64,000 bases of DNA. It comes from an uncultured Lachnospiraceae bacterium (lineage in GTDB: Bacteria > Bacillota_A > Clostridia > TANB77 > CAG-508). A model generated the notes under the pieces. It was not told the origin of the DNA. It ran no database searches and was given only the letters and a program-made list of their open reading frames with translations. Shown one piece after another: positions 7,006 through 16,249 of the stretch; the stretch's first letter is position 1, and each line of letters opens with the position of its first letter. The position numbers and the translations under genes are program-made. The stretch lies in assembly GCA_947165105.1 (NCBI GenBank), contig CAMUZC010000002.1, positions 1 through 64,000 of the forward strand. The letters run 5' to 3'.

Positions 7006-8268
7006 ATGTTAGATTCAACTGGGACTCGGCAACTCGCATATGTTGTTCTTATTGATGGCATTGAGCCTATTCCTGACTATGATCGAGTAGAGCATGCTAT
7101 TGTCGGCGGTTGGCGAGTAATCGTTCAGAAAGATCAATTTGATGTAGGTGATCCTGCTATCTATTTTGAGATTGATAGTCGTGTCCCGAAGGATAAAGAA
7201 TGTTTCGCTTTCCTTGAAAAGCGTAATTATAAGGTAAAGACGTTAAAGATGTGTCACACGATCAGCCAGGGACTTCTTATGCACGCAAGTGACTTTGGCT
7301 GGGAAATCAAAGAGCAAATTTATATTGATCATAGAGATGGTAGCGAGGAGCGAATTCCCTATATCGTTGATGATAAAGGAATTGAGCATTATGTTGATGA
7401 TGAATCTCGTTTTCTTACTAAAATTCTCGGTGTAACTTATGCCGATGAAGAGGATAATCAGCGTAAGGCTGAAAATATTGACCCTAATGCTAAATATCTT
7501 TCTATGAAGGCACGCCATAAGAAATTTTTTAGTAATAAATTTATAAAGAAAATGTGGAAATATTCTTGGTTTAGAAAATTTTGTTTCTTCTTTATGGGAA
7601 AGAAGAAAGATAAACCTCGTGGATTTCCTACTAAATTTCCTTTCGTGCATAAAAGTGATGAAGAGAGAGTTGAAAATATTCCATTCATTCTTAAAGATAA
7701 AGAGCCTTGGATTAAAACTCAAAAAATTGATGGAACTAGTTCAACCTATATTCTCGAACGAATCGGTAAGAATAAGTTTGAAGAATATGTGTGTTCTCGT
7801 AATGTGCGGCAATTAACTCCTTCACAAAAGAATTATCATACTGATATTGAAGGAAATGTATATTGGATGATGGCGGATAAATATAAGATTTTCGATTTTC
7901 TTAAATCTTATCTTATTGAAAATAATCTTGATTATGTTTGCCTCCAAGGTGAAACTGCTGGACCTTCCTTGCAGGGTAATCCTCATAAATTTAAAGAAAT
8001 TTGTTTCTTCGGTTATAATTTTATTCGATCTGATACTGGACGAATGAACAGTATTGAAGCAGCAAAAATTTGTAAAAATGCTGGTATCCCTTGGGTTCCT
8101 ATCGCTGATAAAGCATATATTCTTCCCGATGATATGGAAACTCTTAAACTTGATGCTGATGGTCCTTGTCTTATAGGGGAAGGCCTTCGTGAAGGTTGGG
8201 TTTATCGTAGTTACGATGGTAAACAATCTTTTAAAAATGTTTCAAGAGAATATCTTCTTAAACATTAA
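7006..8268 (+). CDS. ATP-dependent RNA ligase
   Basis: 420 aa with no TAG codon. Nucleotidyltransferase motif I is QKIDGTSSTYILER with the adenylated lysine at K240; later motifs include CLQGETAGPSLQGN and EGWVYRS. The N-terminal OB-like region (VGDPAIYFEIDS) matches the Rnl5/DraRnl type of ligase. It seals nicks in RNA such as cleaved tRNA. The phage also encodes PNK-type and Thg1 enzymes, consistent with RNA repair or tRNA maturation. Confidence 0.85.
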   Translation: MLDSTGTRQLAYVVLIDGIEPIPDYDRVEHAIVGGWRVIVQKDQFDVGDPAIYFEIDSRVPKDKECFAFLEKRNYKVKTLKMCHTISQGLLMHASDFGWEIKEQIYIDHRDGSEERIPYIVDDKGIEHYVDDESRFLTKILGVTYADEEDNQRKAENIDPNAKYLSMKARHKKFFSNKFIKKMWKYSWFRKFCFFFMGKKKDKPRGFPTKFPFVHKSDEERVENIPFILKDKEPWIKTQKIDGTSSTYILERIGKNKFEEYVCSRNVRQLTPSQKNYHTDIEGNVYWMMADKYKIFDFLKSYLIENNLDYVCLQGETAGPSLQGNPHKFKEICFFGYNFIRSDTGRMNSIEAAKICKNAGIPWVPIADKAYILPDDMETLKLDADGPCLIGEGLREGWVYRSYDGKQSFKNVSREYLLKH

Positions 8269-8342
8269 TAAATTGTCAAGGACAAGAATATTCAAAAATG
8301 GCACTATAATTTTTATATTATATAGAAAGAAGGTTTGATAAT

Positions 8343-9095
8343 ATGAAAATTTAGCCAGGAATGAAATTTGGACACTTAACAGTTTTAAAAGATAGTGGAC
8401 AAAGATAGTAGCGAAAGATTATGTGGGAATGCGAATGTGATTGTGAAAAGCATAATCACATTTGTGTTCGTACAGATGCTTTAACCAGTGGAAATACTAT
8501 TTCTTGTGGATGTGTAAAAAAAGGTAATAAAAATCGTAGAGTCGATTTAACTGGAAAGAGGCATGGGCATTTAGTAGCGTTATCTCTCACTCCAAATGAA
8601 GATAAATATAATTAGAATTTACTATGGATATGTCAATGCGATTGTGGCCATTAGATAATAGTTAATTCAGGAAATTTTTATCATACAAATTCTTGTGGAT
8701 ATTGTACTCAAAGTAAAGGCGAAGAAAAGATAGAACAATTATTACAAAATAATAATATAAATTTTATTAGAGAAAAACGTTTCTCTAATTGCCGTTTTCC
8801 AGATACAAATGGATATGCTAGATTTGATTTTTATATAAATAATAAATATTTAATTGAATTTGATGGTAGCCAACATTTTGAAGGATGGGGTAAATTAACT
8901 TCATTAGAACATATTTAGCAACATGATAATTTTAAAAATCAATGGTGTAAAGATAATGATATACCATTAATTCGTATTCCATACTGGCATCTACAAGATT
9001 TATGTATAGAAGATTTACAATTAGAAACAAGTAAATTTATAGTAGGAAAGGAGTGTGACAAAGTCACACATGTTAAATAGAGAAGAGCGCCGTGA
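8343..9095 (+). CDS. Zinc-ribbon plus PD-(D/E)XK homing-type endonuclease B
   Basis: 250 aa with eight or more TAG-Gln codons; without recoding only a fragment at 8421-8615 is visible. Two zinc-ribbon modules (WECECDC..SCGC, CQCDCG..SCGYC) precede the nuclease core (FDFYINN, EFDGSQHFEG, IRIPYW). The frame runs past a TAG into the start of the next gene and stops at TGA 9093, an overlap expected of an inserted element. Confidence 0.75.
9053..9069 (+). promoter_or_regulatory. Hairpin between Shine-Dalgarno and start codon
   Basis: Perfect 7-bp stem GTGTGAC-AAA-GTCACAC lies between AAAGGAG (9047-9053) and ATG 9070. Folding would bring the SD next to the ATG, as in phage T4 gene 38; unfolded, GTG 9055 sits too close to the SD. 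Confidence 0.5.
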
Positions 9096-9342
9096 ATATT
9101 TGCGACGTAATAAAAAAAATAAAAATCTTTCTAAATGCCCGAAATGTGGTTTTAAATCTTTGTTTTATTCAACAGCAAGGGGCGAAAATGATACAGTTAT
9201 TAAATGCGATATATGTCAAGATATAGTTTTTGAAGGCCCTGATGTTACTCGCATGGTGCCGCCTGGAATATATCTACCGCTTCCTTTAGATATTTTTGAA
9301 ATAGCATTAAAAGCTCCTCCAGAAGAAGAGAATGAAAAATAA
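9070..9342 (+). CDS. Zinc-ribbon protein
   Basis: 90 aa from ATG 9070 (alternative GTG 9055). CPKCGF (about residues 24-29) and CDICQD (about 48-53) form a zinc ribbon behind a basic N-terminus (REERREYLRRNKKNK). Overlaps the NADAR gene at its stop. Function unknown. Confidence 0.65.
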   Translation: MLNREERREYLRRNKKNKNLSKCPKCGFKSLFYSTARGENDTVIKCDICQDIVFEGPDVTRMVPPGIYLPLPLDIFEIALKAPPEEENEK

Positions 9343-9770
9343 TGATTGATAAATTTGATAATAAATATGCTTTTCTAAGTAATTTTTATTATTCTCCTAT
9401 TTCACCTTGGGCAGACAATATTGTTTACCCAACTGTCGAGCATGCTTTTCAAGCTATGAAATCATTAGCTATTGAAGACCGTGAGTTAATTGCAAAAGCA
9501 CCTTCTCCAGGTAAAGCTAAATTTCTTGGAAGACGACTTAATTTGCGCCCTGATTGGAGAGAAGTAAGAATTAATATAATGTATGAAGCATTAAATGAAA
9601 AATTTAAAGACCCAAAACTTCGTGAATTGTTACTTGCTACTGGGGATGAAAAGCTTGTTGAAGGTAATTATTGGAATGATACATATTGGGGAGTATGTAA
9701 TGGAATTGGAGAAAATCATTTAGGTAAATTATTAATGGAAGTTAGAGATGAAATAAAAAATGAAAATTAA
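9342..9770 (+). CDS. NADAR-domain (YbiA/RibX-like) protein
   Basis: 142 aa. FDNKYAFLSNFYYSPI near the N-terminus, YPTVEHAFQAMK, and the C-terminal NYWNDTYWGVC/GENHLGKLLMEVR are hallmark NADAR motifs. The family hydrolyses N-glycosidic bonds, including ADP-ribose on guanine in DarT1-type systems, so a counter-defence role is plausible. That role is inference; the domain call is secure. Confidence 0.85.
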   Translation: MIDKFDNKYAFLSNFYYSPISPWADNIVYPTVEHAFQAMKSLAIEDRELIAKAPSPGKAKFLGRRLNLRPDWREVRINIMYEALNEKFKDPKLRELLLATGDEKLVEGNYWNDTYWGVCNGIGENHLGKLLMEVRDEIKNEN

Positions 9771-10074
9771 TTGGAAATATATTTCAAAAGGTGAAATTCC
9801 TATTAAAGATACGCCTGTAATTTGTCTTTTTCCTGGTACTGAAAATGATTATGCTCTTTGCGTTTATGCTTATAAACAATGGTTTTCACAACCTGGAAAT
9901 GTTTGTTGGAGTGACATCTTTGATCAATGGACTTATTTACCTGATGAATTTTATAATCGACAAAATTTTTGTAGCTATTATATAGTTGATAATGGAATAA
10001 GTTATTGTTATAAAATAAAAGACCGAAAGTGTTGTTATTGTAACGGTAATCAAAAAAATTGTGATTATTATTAA
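9760..10074 (+). CDS. Hypothetical protein with Cys cluster
   Basis: 104 aa, overlapping the NADAR gene by 11 bases. The N-terminus (WKYISKGEIPIKDTPVICLFPG) is like small phage DUF551-type proteins; the C-terminus has CCYCNGNQKNC. Function unknown. Confidence 0.6.
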   Translation: MKINWKYISKGEIPIKDTPVICLFPGTENDYALCVYAYKQWFSQPGNVCWSDIFDQWTYLPDEFYNRQNFCSYYIVDNGISYCYKIKDRKCCYCNGNQKNCDYY

Positions 10075-10095
10075 TAAGGAGAAAAAAAATAAATA

Positions 10096-10968
10096 ATGAA
10101 AATTGGTAAAATTATTGCATTTAGTTTAAGCGCAATTTTTGTAATTATAATGCTTTTATCTTGTTTTGTTTCTGTTCCCGCAGGATTTACAGGTGTTCCA
10201 GTTACCTTTGGTAAAGTTGCTAATTATACTCTTGATAGTGGTTTCCATTTTAAAAATCCTTTTACAGAAGTTGTTAAAATGGATAATCGTATTCAGAAGC
10301 ACACTGTACATTTAAGCGCTTTTTCTAAAGATATTCAAGAGACTGAAGTAACTTATACAATTAACTATCAGATTAGTAAAGATAATGCAATGACTATTTA
10401 TCGTACTATTGGTAAAGAATATTTTGATACAGTTATTGCCCCTAATATTAGTGAAGCTGTAAAGACTGCAACGGCTCATTATACAGCAGAAAGTTTAGTT
10501 AATAATCGTGATAAACTGGCTCAAGAAATTGAAGATATTTTAATTGAGCTACTTAAACGATACAATATCGTAATTGTTGGCACTTCTATTGAAGATTTAG
10601 ATTTTACTGATGCTTTTACTAATGCTGTTGAAGCTAAACAAGTTGCTCAGCAGAATAAACTTCGAGCCCAGACCGAGCAAGAACAGGCAACAATGGAAGA
10701 AGAGGCAAAAGCAAAACGAGCAATTATTTCAGCCAATGCAGAAGCAGAGCAGGCAATTATTGCGGCTAATGCAGACCTTGAAGTTGTAAAAATTCAAGCA
10801 GAAGCTAGTTTATATGCAGGTCAGCGTGAAGCAGAAATGAACCAGCGTATTAGTGAAGCTCTTACCAAAGAATTAATTGATTATTATTGGATTAAACAGT
10901 GGAATGGTGAGCTACCTACTACAATGCTTGGAGAAGGCACTAATGTAATGCTTACCTTTGATAAATAA
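10096..10968 (+). CDS. SPFH/Band 7 (prohibitin-like) membrane protein
   Basis: 290 aa. One transmembrane helix at about residues 5-25, an SPFH domain (VPAGFTGVPVTFGKV ... QISKDNAMTIYR ... IGKEYFDTVI) to about 190, then an Ala/Glu-rich coiled coil (about 190-260). These proteins scaffold membrane microdomains and oligomerise; phage versions may alter host membrane proteases. No TAG. Ends at a strong terminator. Confidence 0.85.
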   Translation: MKIGKIIAFSLSAIFVIIMLLSCFVSVPAGFTGVPVTFGKVANYTLDSGFHFKNPFTEVVKMDNRIQKHTVHLSAFSKDIQETEVTYTINYQISKDNAMTIYRTIGKEYFDTVIAPNISEAVKTATAHYTAESLVNNRDKLAQEIEDILIELLKRYNIVIVGTSIEDLDFTDAFTNAVEAKQVAQQNKLRAQTEQEQATMEEEAKAKRAIISANAEAEQAIIAANADLEVVKIQAEASLYAGQREAEMNQRISEALTKELIDYYWIKQWNGELPTTMLGEGTNVMLTFDK

Positions 10969-10974
10969 AAAATA

Positions 10975-11007
10975 AACGAGAAAGATTAATTTATCTTTCT
11001 CGTTTTT
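10975..11007 (+). terminator. Terminator
   Basis: AACGAGAAAGAT/ATCTTTCTCGTT hairpin plus T-tract. Confidence 0.85.
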
Positions 11008-11034
11008 CTTATTTTATTGAAAGGAGAGATAAAT

Positions 11035-11208
11035 ATGCATTTTTTAACAGGTCCTGAAATTTGGCTAGCAGTAACAATATGGGCTTTTGGAGCAGGATGC
11101 GGAATTATATGGATGAGTATTGTTTTTTATATTGATAAAAATAGAAATAAACCCAGGTCAGGTGCTCACTGCAGCGATAAGAGGCGTGCAAACCGAGGCA
11201 TAAAATAA
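11035..11208 (+). CDS. Small membrane protein
   Basis: 57 aa after AAAGGAGAG. One transmembrane helix (about residues 9-34) followed by a basic tail (KNRNKPRSGAHCSDKRR). Possibly a small inner-membrane effector; function unknown. Confidence 0.6.
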   Translation: MHFLTGPEIWLAVTIWAFGAGCGIIWMSIVFYIDKNRNKPRSGAHCSDKRRANRGIK

Positions 11209-11233
11209 AAATTGGTTTAGATTTTTTTAATAC

Positions 11234-11270
11234 AAAAAAAGGAAGAGATTATCAAATCTCTTCCTTTTTA
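11234..11270. terminator. Bidirectional terminator
   Basis: AAAAAGGAAGAGATT and its complement with flanking A and T tracts, between convergent genes. Confidence 0.85.
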
Positions 11271-12484
11271 TCTTTTAATATCAGATTAAGAATAACTCCT
11301 GCTACTAATGCTAATGCTGTTCCTGACAAACTAAATACAGCTCCACCTAATGCTATGCCACTAATACCAATAGCAAGAACAACAGAACAAATAATTAAAT
11401 TCTTTGAAACTTCTAAATCAACATCTTTAAGAAGTTTTATACCAGAAGAACTAATAAACCCATATAGTACACAAGCAGTTCCTCCGCCAATAACACAACT
11501 AGGAATAGATGCGATAAAAGCTTGAATTGGTTCAAAGAAACCTAATAATATCATTAAAATAGCACTAATTATAGTTACTTGTGAAGATGCGCACTTACTA
11601 AAACCAATAGTTCCTACACTTTCTCCATAAGAACACGCGCCCAATCCTCCAAAGCAAGAAGAAGCAACATTAGCAACTCCTTCTCCTATAAAAATTCTTG
11701 AAAGCCCTGGCTTTTCATAAAGGTCTTTTCCAATAATATTACCTAATGCTTTATGATCGGCTAAACATTCACAAATAGCACTAACAGTAAAAGCTAAATA
11801 CATTATGATAATAGGAATAAGTTTTGTAAATTCAACAGCTTCAAATTTTGTAAAAGCAAAAGTTGGAAATACAAATAAATGAATATTATCAAATTTTGTA
11901 AAATCTACTAAACCAAAAGGAATAGAAATTACATAACCTACTAATGTTCCAATAAGAAATGGAAACATTGACCAAATTCCTTTAAGATAATGATTGGCAA
12001 GAGCAATAGCAAGGACTGTAACTAAAGCAATTGATACACCGAGATTACCTGTATCACCTATATAACCACCAATAAAGCCCATAAGATTAATACCAATAAC
12101 AATAGTTACTGAACCAATAAGAACTTTCGGCATAAATTTATATAAATTATCAACTGCAATATACTTAAAAATAATACCAAAAATCATATAAGTAAGGCAA
12201 GCTACTAAACCACCTACTGCAACTGCCGTATAACCACCCGCAGCAAGTGCTGCTAAAACTGGTGCAACAAATGCTCCACTATTAGAAATAAACATAGGGG
12301 ACTATCTATTAGTAATTAACCAATAAACAACTGTTGCCATACCTGCTCCAACAAAAGCTCCTGATAATGGCACATTACATATCTATGCTATTAAAGCAGT
12401 AGCTGTAAAGCAAGATAGCATCATCTAAATTGCAAATAAAATTAATTTATTAAAAGGTAGTTTATCATCTACATTATAAATCAA
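11252..12484 (-). CDS. NCS2 uracil/xanthine permease
   Basis: 410 aa, about 12-14 transmembrane segments. Start TTG 12484 has GGAGAG at good spacing; three TAG-Gln codons fall in the first 70 residues, so standard-code calling truncates it to 347 aa. AQICNVPLSGAFVGAG, NSGAFVAPV and GLGACSYGESVGTIG fit the NCS2 family (the last is the NCS2 signature region). It would import nucleobases, an unusual transporter for a phage. Confidence 0.85.
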
Positions 12485-12690
12485 GATTCTTCACTCTCCA
12501 TTAAATATTTATTTATTGTATCTCTTATAAAAATTAATTCTTCTTTTGGAATATCTATAAGAAAATCAATTCCATAAGGTAAAATTAATACTTTATCATT
12601 TTTTGGTAAAACATTTTGTAATCTTTTTGTTAAATTAGAAATTTCATCAGGATGATATTCATTTCTATTAAACTTAATAATATGAAACAT
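12481..12690 (-). CDS. Hypothetical protein
   Basis: 69 aa. Stop overlaps the permease TTG start, so the two are coupled. A promoter lies just upstream. No family recognised. Confidence 0.65.
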   Translation of the reverse strand: MFHIIKFNRNEYHPDEISNLTKRLQNVLPKNDKVLILPYGIDFLIDIPKEELIFIRDTINKYLMESEES

Positions 12691-12719
12691 AATACAAACC
12701 CCTTATAATATTTTATTTT

Positions 12720-12748
12720 ATTATAACATATTTTTTTCAATTAGTCAA
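12720..12748 (-). promoter_or_regulatory. Sigma70-type promoter (minus)
   Basis: On the minus strand TTGACT, 17-base spacer, TATAAT; expresses the permease pair. Confidence 0.75.
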
Positions 12749-12781
12749 AAAGAAGTAGAGGTCAATCCTCTACTTCTTTTT
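12747..12781 (-). terminator. Terminator of the Thg1 operon
   Basis: AGAAGTAGAGG/CCTCTACTTCT stem with T-tract on the minus strand, covering the end of the gene at 12762. Confidence 0.75.
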
Positions 12782-13133
12782 CTGCTACAATATAAATACT
12801 GCCTTCTTGACCAAGTAATTCATAATGATTAAAAAAATCATTTAAAGTAACTGTATCTTCTGCAATTATTTTATAAGTAGTTCTATCTTGCATTTCATCA
12901 TGCCTAAATACAGCAAATATAATAATTATTCCTATTAAAAAAGTAACAAGAGCAAATAAAAAAAACATTCCTTCATCTTCATCTATTGCTTTATATATAA
13001 AGAAAATTATTCCAGTTAGAAGTAATGCAAGGACAACTACTCCTATCCAACTACCAATATTAGAATTAAAACCCCAATATTCTCCTACTTTAATTATTTC
13101 AGTAGTTTCACTTAATACTTTAATTCCATTCAT
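12762..13133 (-). CDS. Two-TM membrane protein
   Basis: 123 aa with two hydrophobic helices (about residues 29-50 and 57-75) and a soluble C-terminal region. Last gene of the operon that starts at 15418. Function unknown. Confidence 0.7.
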   Translation of the reverse strand: MNGIKVLSETTEIIKVGEYWGFNSNIGSWIGVVVLALLLTGIIFFIYKAIDEDEGMFFLFALVTFLIGIIIIFAVFRHDEMQDRTTYKIIAEDTVTLNDFFNHYELLGQEGSIYIVAEKEVED

Positions 13134-13988
13134 TTATTTAATCCTCAATGTTTTTTTAATAATATCTCTTTGAATATCATTTAAAATTATATCTACTTCT
13201 TCATTAATATTAATAGGATGACGATTAATAAAATTATCAGCATTATTTTGAATTAATTGATAATTTAATTCGGCAAGTTGATTAGCTTCTTCTTTAGAAA
13301 AATAAGTATTTTCTTTTAATTTAAGAATTATATCTTTACCATCTGGATGAAGACAATCAGCATATGGCCAATAAGAAGTATATTTTATAAGAAAATCAAA
13401 GATTCTAATAAGATGACTAATTGCTTTACCATCATAACCATATTTATTAATAATATTTGCTCTTTGAGCATGAGTATTATAAATGGCTTTATATCTATCT
13501 TTGGCAATACCCGCAATAGTTTTTACGGCTTTTACTTCATTATATCTAGCAATTAATTCTCGATTTTCAAAAAGTCTTTTAATTTCATCTTCATATTCTC
13601 TGTTAACAAGAATCCAAGGAGAAAAAAGAATTTCAATAAAATTAATATTTTGATTTCTTAAAATACTAAAATAATTGCGAATATCAATATAATTAGTATG
13701 TTCATTATTATCTCTGCAAGCTGTTGAAGAGACAGGTCGCCGTCCATAAATTACATCATTCAGAGTAGGAAGAACAATGAGCTTAGTGTCAACATCACTA
13801 TCAAGTAAATCAAGCCCATAATTTTGGCTACCTTCAAGAGCGATAAAGACAATATTATGAGGGTTCATCCCATTATTAATAGCATCAATAAGATGGTCTT
13901 CTACTCTTTGACGAATAGCAATATCTTTTTCAGTTTTAATATCACAAAATTTATCTGTGAAGAAAAAACTTAATTCACTTCGTGTCAT
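13134..13988 (-). CDS. RlaP-like nucleotidyltransferase
   Basis: 284 aa. GSQNYGLDLLDSDVDTK (about residues 54-70) is the G-S...D-x-D signature of Pol-beta-type nucleotidyltransferases, as in the RlaP (YcgL-type, PF10127) family linked to RNA ligation and repair. Overlaps the gene upstream. Substrate unknown; neighbouring Thg1 suggests RNA ends. Confidence 0.75.
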   Translation of the reverse strand: MTRSELSFFFTDKFCDIKTEKDIAIRQRVEDHLIDAINNGMNPHNIVFIALEGSQNYGLDLLDSDVDTKLIVLPTLNDVIYGRRPVSSTACRDNNEHTNYIDIRNYFSILRNQNINFIEILFSPWILVNREYEDEIKRLFENRELIARYNEVKAVKTIAGIAKDRYKAIYNTHAQRANIINKYGYDGKAISHLIRIFDFLIKYTSYWPYADCLHPDGKDIILKLKENTYFSKEEANQLAELNYQLIQNNADNFINRHPININEEVDIILNDIQRDIIKKTLRIK

Positions 13989-14424
13989 TAAAATCTTCCT
14001 TTCTATAAGTTTTCATTATACATTTCTTTTTTAATCTAGGAGTTCTACCCCAATCATAGCCAAGAGGATGAAGAACTCTATAATAAGCATTCCTACGGCG
14101 ATTGTCAACCCAAGTGCAAAAGATAGTTATTTCATTTTCATAACCATTTATTAATTCTTTTTCAATAAGTGTTTTTTCAACTTCTTTAAACATTTCCCGC
14201 GCTTTGGCAAAAGTTTTAAATGGATTAAGTCCAGTGATAGTATGTTTATCCATATTAGAAAACATATCTTTACGTTTATTAAAAATAGTTATATAAATAT
14301 TCCACCAACTAGAACTACGAGCATCATTAAAATATTCACAATCCATGCCTAATTCAATTGTTTGGTTATCTACACGCTCTCTAGCATAATACATATCACT
14401 TTCTTTATCATGGATAACTTCCAT
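13975..14424 (-). CDS. Hypothetical protein
   Basis: 149 aa, placed between Thg1 and the nucleotidyltransferase with tight spacing. Ends in a basic region (GRTPRLKKKCIMKTYRK). No family recognised. Confidence 0.65.
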   Translation of the reverse strand: MEVIHDKESDMYYARERVDNQTIELGMDCEYFNDARSSSWWNIYITIFNKRKDMFSNMDKHTITGLNPFKTFAKAREMFKEVEKTLIEKELINGYENEITIFCTWVDNRRRNAYYRVLHPLGYDWGRTPRLKKKCIMKTYRKEDFNDTK

Positions 14425-15222
14425 TTAAATCAACCTTTCAAGAAAATCTCTACCTTCACCTTTAAGCATTGGCATAGTTTTATCAAGCACCCAAACGCCA
14501 TCTTCATTTTTATAGCAGCAAGTGCCTCGTTGTGCGCAAATTGGCATAGTTTCCCAATTTACGCCTTTTTCAGTTTTAAGCATTTCAAGAATATCTTTGG
14601 TAGTTTTTCTATGTAGTTCTTTTTGAGAGAAGTAATATTGACCGCAAGACTGAATTGAATTACGCACTGCATCCAACTGACGCCAATAGATGCAATTTAC
14701 TACTTCTTCTTTTGGAATATTAAAACAACGAGAATCAAACAGTGCCCCACATTTAATACAATTATTAAGATGGCTATGGTATTCATTTGCTTCACGCTGA
14801 ATTTCCATTGACTGCGGGATAAGACTATGATGCCAATCCCAAATCTCTTGTTCTGCTAGACGACGAAATTCCTGATTAAAATAAAGAGTTGCCATACTAG
14901 CTGATACAGAAGTAAGTTTTTCTACTTCATAGCCAAACCAAGCATCAGTAGTCAAAGTTTCATAATCAGTAAGAACAAGTGAAATTTCATCTGATTGATT
15001 ATAAGCAAATACACAACCTTGAATATTTTGAGCAAGCAATAACATAGTATTATCCATTGCTGCATGTAAAATATTATCCCAAGGTTTATTTAGATGTTTT
15101 GTAAAAGTATGAAATGCTTTGCCATCAATACGAATAATTACAGGAGTTCTTCGCATTAGACTGATTTGCGGAACTGCTTCATATCTTTTAATTCTTTTTC
15201 CTAATTCATCATTCACCGGCAT
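14425..15222 (-). CDS. thg1: tRNA-His guanylyltransferase family (Thg1-like 3'-5' polymerase)
   Basis: 265 aa from ATG 15222, preceded by AAGGAGG. RIDGKAFHTFTKH (about residues 31-43) carries the metal-binding DG and NQSDEISLVL (about 76-85) the second catalytic acids. Thg1 enzymes add G-1 to tRNA-His or repair tRNA 5' ends. The phage also encodes a tRNA-His (18777) with G-1 apparently encoded, so repair may be the main use. Confidence 0.9.
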   Translation of the reverse strand: MPVNDELGKRIKRYEAVPQISLMRRTPVIIRIDGKAFHTFTKHLNKPWDNILHAAMDNTMLLLAQNIQGCVFAYNQSDEISLVLTDYETLTTDAWFGYEVEKLTSVSASMATLYFNQEFRRLAEQEIWDWHHSLIPQSMEIQREANEYHSHLNNCIKCGALFDSRCFNIPKEEVVNCIYWRQLDAVRNSIQSCGQYYFSQKELHRKTTKDILEMLKTEKGVNWETMPICAQRGTCCYKNEDGVWVLDKTMPMLKGEGRDFLERLI

Positions 15223-15418
15223 TACTATTTTCCTCCTTATCATCATATTTAAATCTTTGATAACCAACAAACTTATCATCTGGATCTTTAACAGTTACAC
15301 CATAAACTTTAACAGTTTCTTCTACTTCAAAATGTTTTTCAAGAAGCCAGTCAATCCAATCTTCTGCCTAATAAGCATCTTCGGCTTCAATATCTAATGT
15401 AACAGTATATTTATTCAT
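15209..15418 (-). CDS. Small hypothetical protein (TAG read as Gln)
   Basis: 69 aa with TAG at codon 16 (AEDAYQAEDWID). First gene of the minus operon and overlaps the Thg1 start. Pattern YTVTLDIEAEDAYQAEDW resembles small alpha/beta phage proteins. Function unknown. Confidence 0.65.
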
Positions 15419-15450
15419 TTTTTACCCCTTAAATTATATTTTCTATAAAT

Positions 15451-15479
15451 ATTATAATATATTTTTTTAATATTTTCAA
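15451..15479 (-). promoter_or_regulatory. Sigma70-type promoter (minus)
   Basis: Minus-strand TTGAAA, 17-base spacer, TATAAT; drives the Thg1 operon and is divergent from the promoter at 15589. Confidence 0.8.
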
Positions 15480-15499
15480 TTAAAAAAATATATATAAAA

Positions 15500-15576
15500 A
15501 GTGCGCTTACCAAATTTTTGCTATTTTGTTTAAAAACCATTGGGCTTAAAAATGGAAGAAAATTGGTAACCGCACT
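15500..15576. repeat. Dispersed long-hairpin repeat, copy 2
   Basis: AGTGCGCTTACCAAATTTT paired with AAATTGGTAACCGCACT, lying exactly between two divergent promoters. The interior AAAAATGGAAGAAAA matches copy 6 in reverse. Confidence 0.75.
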
Positions 15577-15588
15577 GCCTCTTTTTAA

Positions 15589-15617
15589 TTGAAAATATTA
15601 AAAAAATATGATATAAT
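15589..15617 (+). promoter_or_regulatory. Sigma70-type promoter
   Basis: TTGAAA, 17-base spacer, TATAAT; starts the 15645-18016 operon. Confidence 0.8.
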
Positions 15618-15644
15618 AAAATAAAAAAAGGATATAATAATAAA

Positions 15645-16043
15645 GTGATTACACTTGATGAAAATTTTGAAAAAAACTATAGTGTTCTATATCGTAATTT
15701 TATGATTGAAAATAATGAAATAAGTATGGGATATCTTAATGGACTTTATGAAGTCTGGCAAGCTAAACAAATTAATAATAAATTAAATAATAATCCTCAT
15801 AGAAATATAATTGAAAAGATTGCAGAAATTCTTTACTTCTCTAAAGAAGGTTTTATGAATGAAGAAGATTTATATATTGCTTTTAAAGAAAAAACAAAAA
15901 TTAATTTTTCTGCGATAGTTTTTAAATCTTTTCTTAAAGAAGGTTGTGAATGTGATCTTTTTACTAAAGGATATAATAAAGAAATGTTTTATAAACTTTT
16001 TGAGCCTGCTGGACGACTTTATTACGAGGTTTATAAATTATGA
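15645..16043 (+). CDS. Hypothetical protein
   Basis: 132 aa with GTG start after AAAGGA. Mostly helical, with an NEEDLYIAFKEKTKINFS segment like a winged helix. Function unknown. Confidence 0.65.
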   Translation: MITLDENFEKNYSVLYRNFMIENNEISMGYLNGLYEVWQAKQINNKLNNNPHRNIIEKIAEILYFSKEGFMNEEDLYIAFKEKTKINFSAIVFKSFLKEGCECDLFTKGYNKEMFYKLFEPAGRLYYEVYKL

Positions 16044-16243
16044 GAAATATTGTTATAATGATTCTTATTATTGCAGCATTGCTTATGCTTGCAATATGTA
16101 TGATATTTTATTCTAATGCAGTTACCGGTATTTATCATACTCCAGGTAATTGCCCAAAATGCAATACTCATTTGGTCAAAGGTATTTATGGGATGTATAC
16201 TGCTAATATCATTTGGTATTGTCCTAATCCAGATTGTAGGTGA
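16040..16243 (+). CDS. Membrane-anchored zinc-ribbon protein
   Basis: 67 aa. One N-terminal transmembrane helix (about residues 3-25), then CPKC (about 39-42) and CPNPDC near the end. Overlaps the preceding gene. Function unknown. Confidence 0.65.
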   Translation: MRNIVIMILIIAALLMLAICMIFYSNAVTGIYHTPGNCPKCNTHLVKGIYGMYTANIIWYCPNPDCR

Positions 16244-16249
16244 AATAAT

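Noticed and set aside
7243..8226. Minus-strand ORFs over the RNA ligase
   Set aside because: Antisense shadows of the conserved ligase with no start signals.
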